A DNA stretch of 11,746 nt from Thermoleophilaceae bacterium (GTDB lineage: Bacteria; Actinomycetota; Thermoleophilia; Solirubrobacterales; JACPNS01), in assembly GCA_016463365.1 (NCBI GenBank), contig JAEMRJ010000070.1, forward strand, positions 1 to 11,746, written 5' to 3'. Of the stretch, positions 7,371-11,746 are shown in pieces. The notes below the pieces were generated by a model that was given only the letters and a program-made list of their open reading frames with translations, was not told where the DNA came from and ran no database searches. The first letter of the stretch is position 1. The number at the start of each line of letters is the position of its first letter. Position numbers and translations under genes: made by a program.

Positions 7371-10171
7371 GAACAGTGACGTTGCATCAGCCGCAGGTGC
7401 GCGCGAACTCTGTTCACTTTGCGTGGGACATTGAGCCGGCGTCCTCGCTCTATCGCCAGAACAGCTTCCGGCTCGACTTTCCCGACACGGTCGACGTCAG
7501 CACCGTTCCGATGGCCGTCTGGCTGCGCGTGATGATGATCTGCCTGCACACCCAGTGGGGTCTCATGCGTCCGTGCAAGGTCGTGGCGCCGTTCCAGCTC
7601 CCGCACGGGGAGTACGAGTTCTGGATGCGCTTCGTCGACGCAGCGGTGTGGGCGCTCGAGGCCGACCGCGACGGCGACGAGCTTGAGTCCTACGACCTTC
7701 GCACGGCGAGGATGGTCGAAGTCGTCGGCTCGGGAGGCCCGATCGGGCCGATGCCTGCCGCGCCCGACAATCAGCTTGTTGCCACGGCCTTCAGCGGCGG
7801 CCGCGACAGCCTGACGCAGCTCGGTCTGCTTCAGGAACTCGGCGAGACGCCGTTGCTTGTGACCGTCACTTCGGATCGCGAGGGCAGCGAAGAGTTCAAG
7901 ACGCAGCGCCGGCGCGCGGTCATCGAAGCGGCCCCGGCCCGACGTGATGTTGAGCTGGTCGAGATCGCCTCGGATCTGCGCAGCTGCTGGAACAACAATG
8001 ATCCGCTCGCTGCCCGCTACCGGATCGGCATCAGCGAAATCGCAGACACGCTGCTGTACTTCTCTGCCGCCTGGGCGACGGCCTGGGCACGAGGCGCGCG
8101 CTCGGTGTTCCTCGCCTCCGAGTCAGAGGTCCAGGAGAACGCCGTCCGCGACGGGATGGTCATCCAGCACAAACACTTCATGTACTCGGCCGTGACTCAG
8201 ACCGCGCTGCGGACGCTGATCGCCCCGAGCGGAATCGGCCACTGCGGCCTGACCTACCCGCTCCGCCAGTTCCAGGTTCAGCGCCTCCTGGGGCTGCGCT
8301 ACCCGGACCTGCGCGATCTGCAGTACTCGTGCTGGTCGCAGCGACCGGGCGAGGATGTCTGCAGCCGCTGCCGAGAGTGCTTCGAGATCGCCGTGAACCT
8401 GATGAACGACGGAATCGCTCCGAGCGAGATCGGGATCGATCTGAACGAACTGCTTCCGGCGATGCGCGACTGGCGGCCGGGCGGCGAACCCAGCCGGCCG
8501 CGCGGGATCGTCGGCACACTCGCGAGCGTCCAGGTGGACGCGCAGTACCTGCGTTTCTTCAGGTCGACCGCCACCGAAGACATCGAGCGGTTCGCGCCGC
8601 CGCCCGGACTGTCAGCGGATGCGGTCGATGCGTGCGACGAGATTCGCGCGACGGTCCTGGCCGCCCCTGACCCGGGCCCCGAGCCCGGGTTCCGCGCGGC
8701 GTATCTGGACCTGATCGACGAGCGCCTGCGCGCGAGGCTCGAGTCGATCCTCAGCGAACACTTCGAAGCAGAACCGCTCGCCGACTACGCAGCAACCATT
8801 CGGCGTACGCACGCACTGGGCGACTGGATCGCCGCGCCACTCAGCCGTGCGCCGCAGCGCGCTGCGAGCGAACACCGGTCGCCCCACGAACGGCCGCGCG
8901 CTCCCGCCCCGGCCGAGCCCTCGGCTGGGCAGCTCGCCGAGATCGCGGCCGAGATCCCCGGGCCGGAACCACTCGCAGCCGGTCGGGAAGGCGTCCGCGC
9001 GCTCCCAGTGGCCGACACTGACCTCAGCGGCAACGAGCTCGCGTACGTGACCGAGGCGATCGCCTCGAACTGGGTGTCATCGACCGGTCCCTACGTCGAA
9101 CAGTTCGAGGCTGCATTCGCCGCCTACTGCGGAGCGCGCTTCGCGGTGACGACGGCCAGCGGGGCCACAGCGCTGGAGCTGATGCTGCGCGCCGGCGGAA
9201 TCGGCCCGGGTGACGAGGTGATCATGCCGACCTTCACGATGGTCGCGACCGCGAATGCCGTTCACCACGTCGGGGCGAAGATCGTCTTTGTCGACAGCGA
9301 CCTCGCGACCTGGAACATGGACCTCAGGCGGGTCGTCGAATCGATCGGCCCGAAGACACGGGCGATCATCGCGATGCACACCTACGGGCACCCCGTCGAC
9401 ATGGACGCCCTGCGGCACATCGCCGACGCGAACTCGCTCGCGCTCTTTGAGGACGCCGCCGAGGCGCACGGAGCGAAGCTGCGCGGCCGTCGGATCGGCT
9501 CAACTTCGGACGCTGCGGCGTTCTCGTTCTACGGCAACAAGATCGTGACCACGGGCGAAGGCGGCATCGTCACCACCGACAGTCCGGAACTCGCCGAGGC
9601 CGCCCGCGACCTGCGCGCTCATGCATTCTCGAGCGATCGGCACTTCTGGCACCGCCGCCGCGCCTTCAACTACCGGATGAGCAATCTGCAGGCGGCGCTG
9701 GGCCTTGCTCAACTTGAGCGGATCGACGGCTTTCTCGAGCGTCGGCGCACGCTTTCGCGGCTCTACCGCGAGCACCTCGGGCCGATCCCGGGGCTCACGC
9801 TGCCTCCCACCGAACCCGGCTTTGACGACGCGAACTGGATGTTCGGCGTGATGCTTGACGATGACTTTCCGCTCTCACGTGACGAGCTGCGACAGCACCT
9901 TGCAGGCGAAGCGATCGAGACGCGCACCTTTTTTGTTCCGTTGCACCTGCAGCCGGCCTACATCGATGAGTTCGAGGGCCGACGCCACCCGGGCGCCGAG
10001 CGGATGGGCCGGACGGGGCTGTACCTGCCGTCGACGCTCTGGCTGACCGAGGAGGACGTGGCGCGCGTCGCCGACGCAGTCGAGCAGGTCGCGGCGCCGC
10101 TAGGAGCGGGTCGGCTTCAGGCCGAGTCCGGCGTAGAAGTCGATCAGCGCAACGGTGGCGGCGTCGGCTGA
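7367..10171 (+). CDS. QueC-like PP-loop ATPase / DegT-DnrJ-EryC1-StrS aminotransferase fusion
   Basis: 934 residues from an ATG that overlaps the previous stop (ATGA). Residues 1-130 are an unrecognised domain rich in Trp and Phe. Residues about 135-400 are a PP-loop ATPase: FSGGRDS (S143-S148) is the ATP pyrophosphate loop, and C322, C332, C335 and C338 (YSCW, then CSRCREC) copy the four-cysteine zinc site of QueC, which activates a carboxylate with ATP and adds ammonia. A Pro/Ala/Glu-rich linker (about 485-545) leads to a full-length PLP aminotransferase (546 to about 912). This has TASGATALEL, the pyridine-binding FEDAAEAHGA, and K725 within FYGNKIVTTGEGG as Schiff-base lysine. The GNK-x3-TTGEGG form resembles perosamine-type C4 aminotransferases of nucleotide 4-keto-6-deoxysugars. 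The last 23 residues lie beyond the expected domain end and overlap the converging gene. Likely role: modified amino-sugar precursor synthesis. The PP-loop substrate is unknown; MurL-type epimerases are another family using this ATP chemistry. Confidence 0.88.
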   Translation: MRTVTLHQPQVRANSVHFAWDIEPASSLYRQNSFRLDFPDTVDVSTVPMAVWLRVMMICLHTQWGLMRPCKVVAPFQLPHGEYEFWMRFVDAAVWALEADRDGDELESYDLRTARMVEVVGSGGPIGPMPAAPDNQLVATAFSGGRDSLTQLGLLQELGETPLLVTVTSDREGSEEFKTQRRRAVIEAAPARRDVELVEIASDLRSCWNNNDPLAARYRIGISEIADTLLYFSAAWATAWARGARSVFLASESEVQENAVRDGMVIQHKHFMYSAVTQTALRTLIAPSGIGHCGLTYPLRQFQVQRLLGLRYPDLRDLQYSCWSQRPGEDVCSRCRECFEIAVNLMNDGIAPSEIGIDLNELLPAMRDWRPGGEPSRPRGIVGTLASVQVDAQYLRFFRSTATEDIERFAPPPGLSADAVDACDEIRATVLAAPDPGPEPGFRAAYLDLIDERLRARLESILSEHFEAEPLADYAATIRRTHALGDWIAAPLSRAPQRAASEHRSPHERPRAPAPAEPSAGQLAEIAAEIPGPEPLAAGREGVRALPVADTDLSGNELAYVTEAIASNWVSSTGPYVEQFEAAFAAYCGARFAVTTASGATALELMLRAGGIGPGDEVIMPTFTMVATANAVHHVGAKIVFVDSDLATWNMDLRRVVESIGPKTRAIIAMHTYGHPVDMDALRHIADANSLALFEDAAEAHGAKLRGRRIGSTSDAAAFSFYGNKIVTTGEGGIVTTDSPELAEAARDLRAHAFSSDRHFWHRRRAFNYRMSNLQAALGLAQLERIDGFLERRRTLSRLYREHLGPIPGLTLPPTEPGFDDANWMFGVMLDDDFPLSRDELRQHLAGEAIETRTFFVPLHLQPAYIDEFEGRRHPGAERMGRTGLYLPSTLWLTEEDVARVADAVEQVAAPLGAGRLQAESGVEVDQRNGGGVG
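8670..8690 (+). repeat. Strong GC inverted repeat inside the fusion gene, after the PP-loop domain
   Basis: ACCCGGGC and GCCCGGGT form a perfect 8-bp stem around the 5-base loop CCCGA. It encodes part of a Pro/Gly-rich stretch (DPGPEPG, about residues 435-441) soon after the last PP-loop motifs. As RNA it would be a very stable hairpin. There is no following U-run, so it is not an obvious terminator. It may simply reflect G+C-rich Pro-Gly codons. Confidence 0.4.
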
Positions 10172-11341
10172 GAAGCGTCGCTCGTAGAGCGCGTTGCCTG
10201 CCTTGCCGAGTCGTTCGCGCAGTGCCGGGTCTGTGACAAGTGCGCTGAGCCCGCGGTGCAGATCTTCGACGCTGCCCGTCTCGACCAGAACGGCGTCGAC
10301 GCCGTCTGTGAGGTCCTCAGTCATACCGTCGACGGCGCTTGAGACGACGGGCACGCCGTACTGCAGCGCCTCGAGCACGGACATCGAGCCGCTGCCCTCG
10401 GCGAGCGACGGCAGCGAGAAGATGTCAGCGTGGCGCAGGTACGCCCCGACCGTCGGCACACGCCCGGGAAGCGCGACGCGGTCAGCAAGGCCCAGCTCGC
10501 TGACGAGCTGGCGGTGCGCCTCGAGCAGCTGGCCGGTGCCGACGAGCACCGCACGAAAAGCGTGACCGTCATCGCGCACCCGAGCGAGCGCACGGATCAG
10601 AACGTCCACCCCTTTGCGCGGCATGTGACGGCTCGTGGCAACGATCAGTGGGCCGTCCTTGGACTGCAGACCGGCCACCGCCGCCGGCTGCTCAGAGGTG
10701 CTGTCGAGCGGGTCAAACGCGGTCGCCGCGGCATAGGGCAGATTCACGACGTTGATCGACTCGTCGTACTCGCTGTGGATCAGGTCGCGCAGCCGCTCGT
10801 AGTTGACCACAACCGCGTCGCTCTCGCGGTATGCGTTCTTCTCGATCGGAATGGTCGAGCGCCTGACCCACTCATAGATCAGTCTCTGGCGCGCGTAACG
10901 GAACGGACTGCTCCGGACTACGCCGTTGTCGAGCTTCGCCTTCGTGTGCGGTCCCATCAATTCGTAACACGTGTTCACGTGCTTGACGTCAACGCCGAGC
11001 TTCTTCAACTTTCGCGTGGCCAGAATTCCGGCCGCTCCCCAGGTCCCGAAGGAGTGGATCACGTGCGGCCCGGGAAGATCTTTCAGGTGGTTGACGATCG
11101 GCATCGCCAACCGGTGGCGGTACATCAACGAGTACTCGGAGCGGTATTCGGTACCCGGCCAGCCGACACGGTGAATCGTGCAGTAGTCCGTCTCTACGAT
11201 CTGGGCGCGCGAGGCGAAGGAGTACCACTGCGGCCAGAGGCCACCGCGCACGGCGGCCTTGCCGTGCGCGACCGCGTAGTACTCGGCGCCGGCGGAGAAC
11301 TGCTCTCCGTCGCGCCCGAGTACATAGACCAGCTCACCCAT
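10100..11341 (-). CDS. Family-4 (GT-B fold) glycosyltransferase
   Basis: 413 residues, the normal length for the family. The N-terminal acceptor half carries SAGAEYYAVAHGKAA (16-30), like the glycine-rich loop of GT4 enzymes, and HVIHSFGTWGA (93-103). The donor-binding half contains ATSRHMPRKGVDVLIRAL (235-252), with R238 and K243 in the usual phosphate-contacting positions. It also has DRVALPGRVP (287-296), ADIFSLPSLAEGSGSMSVLE (305-324) and a C-terminal ERRFSADAA. The two donor-site glutamates, E315 and E324, are separated by eight residues rather than the usual seven, a small variation. It probably adds a sugar from a nucleotide donor to the glycan built by the neighbouring plus-strand genes, at the cytoplasmic membrane face. 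ATG at 11341 is chosen because an in-frame stop lies just upstream in pckG; no clear Shine-Dalgarno is visible. It begins 25 bases after the pckG stop and may be read through from it. Acceptor and donor sugars cannot be told. Confidence 0.88.
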   Translation of the reverse strand: MGELVYVLGRDGEQFSAGAEYYAVAHGKAAVRGGLWPQWYSFASRAQIVETDYCTIHRVGWPGTEYRSEYSLMYRHRLAMPIVNHLKDLPGPHVIHSFGTWGAAGILATRKLKKLGVDVKHVNTCYELMGPHTKAKLDNGVVRSSPFRYARQRLIYEWVRRSTIPIEKNAYRESDAVVVNYERLRDLIHSEYDESINVVNLPYAAATAFDPLDSTSEQPAAVAGLQSKDGPLIVATSRHMPRKGVDVLIRALARVRDDGHAFRAVLVGTGQLLEAHRQLVSELGLADRVALPGRVPTVGAYLRHADIFSLPSLAEGSGSMSVLEALQYGVPVVSSAVDGMTEDLTDGVDAVLVETGSVEDLHRGLSALVTDPALRERLGKAGNALYERRFSADAATVALIDFYAGLGLKPTRS

Positions 11342-11366
11342 CAGGCGTGCCGATGGATCAGGTGGA

Positions 11367-11746
11367 TCAGCTCAGCTTCGCTTCGAGCGCGGCGATCTGC
11401 TGGTTCATCTCTTCGGGCAGACGCTCGCCGAGCTTGGCCAGGAACTCCTTGACCTGCGGGAGCTCGGCCTTCAGGCGCTCGAGGTCGACCGTCAGCAGTT
11501 CGTCGAGCGTTGCCGGGTCGATGTCCAGGCCCTCAAGGTTGAGGTCGGCTGCGTTCGGGACAAGTCCGATCGGGGTCTCGACTGCGTCGACCTCGCCGTC
11601 GAGGCGACGGCATACCCACTCGAGCACGCGGCTGTTGTCGCCGAATCCCGGCCAGAGGAAGTGACCACCGTCGTCCTTGCGGAACCAGTTCACGTAGAAG
11701 ATCTTCGGCAGCTTGGCGCCTTCGGTCTTGCCGATCTTCAGGTAGT
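11367..11746 (-). CDS. pckG: Phosphoenolpyruvate carboxykinase (GTP), C-terminal part (N-terminus beyond window)
   Basis: About 125 codons plus the TGA stop at 11367 are inside the window, and the gene enters from the right edge in frame (YLKIGKTEGAKLPKIFYV). The run NWFRKDDGGHFLWPGFGDN, followed by SRVLEWVCRRLDGE, is the C-terminal guanine-nucleotide-binding region of GTP-dependent PEP carboxykinase; the aromatic residues in NWF and FLWPGF stack on the GTP base in characterised enzymes. Then comes AVETPIGLVP, DLNLEGLDI and a helical end (LPEEMNQQIAALEAKLS). The enzyme converts oxaloacetate and GTP to phosphoenolpyruvate, GDP and CO2 in gluconeogenesis. GTP use is typical of Actinomycetota. 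Phosphoenolpyruvate is also the donor for the pyruvyl transferase encoded about 4 kb away, but that link may be coincidental. The codons near 11691 (FYVNWF) are internal, not a start. Confidence 0.95.
   Translation of the reverse strand, partial: YLKIGKTEGAKLPKIFYVNWFRKDDGGHFLWPGFGDNSRVLEWVCRRLDGEVDAVETPIGLVPNAADLNLEGLDIDPATLDELLTVDLERLKAELPQVKEFLAKLGERLPEEMNQQIAALEAKLS

Noticed and set aside
10111..10125. Small hairpin TCGGC-TTCAG-GCCGA in the convergent overlap as a bidirectional terminator
   Set aside because: Only five base pairs and no T-run on either side; such stems are common at this G+C content.
10430..11452. Plus-strand open frame (about 340 codons) opposite the GT4 gene and the pckG end
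   Set aside because: It is antisense to two clear enzyme genes and shows no domain; shadow frames of this length are normal at this base composition.

Overview
This window is G+C-rich (roughly two thirds by eye), almost fully coding, and reads as a stretch of actinobacterial chromosome. A GTP-type PEP carboxykinase, frequent GTG/TTG starts, overlapping stop/start codons, an ECF sigma factor carrying its own anti-sigma zinc finger, and large secreted Ig-like proteins with carboxypeptidase-regulatory-like C-terminal modules together suggest an actinomycete. Thermoleophilia/Solirubrobacterales is my best guess, by inference from protein style only. I see no tRNA, rRNA, CRISPR array, insertion sequence or phage gene.

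Left half (1-5308, all minus strand): one tightly packed operon read from right to left. It starts at 5308 with an ECF-type sigma factor fused to a zinc-binding anti-sigma-like domain, a possible membrane segment and a low-complexity tail. Next is a 942-residue secreted Ig-like protein (4112 to 1284), then a second secreted protein (1287 leftwards) that runs off the window. Both junctions are 4-base GTGA overlaps. The two secreted proteins are paralogues: eight cysteines and several other landmarks line up in order over more than 400 residues. The second protein is easy to miss because it has no stop inside the window.

A 175-base divergent gap (5309-5483) carries a plausible minus-strand promoter. 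It also holds a 6-bp inverted repeat around a run of seven C/G, close to where that transcript should start.

Right half (5484-11341): cell-surface glycan genes. Two plus-strand genes overlap by ATGA, and both encode two-enzyme fusions: a polysaccharide pyruvyl transferase joined to a family-2 glycosyltransferase, then a QueC-like PP-loop ATPase joined to a DegT/DnrJ/EryC1/StrS sugar aminotransferase. A family-4 glycosyltransferase converges from the minus strand and overlaps the aminotransferase gene tail to tail by 72 bases. Together these could make, transfer and pyruvylate an amino-sugar-containing surface glycan. The last 380 bases are the C-terminal end of pckG, a housekeeping gene on the minus strand.

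The main leads are the QueC-like/aminotransferase fusion, whose chemistry I cannot name, and the self-contained sigma/anti-sigma protein translationally coupled to a pair of eight-cysteine secreted paralogues.
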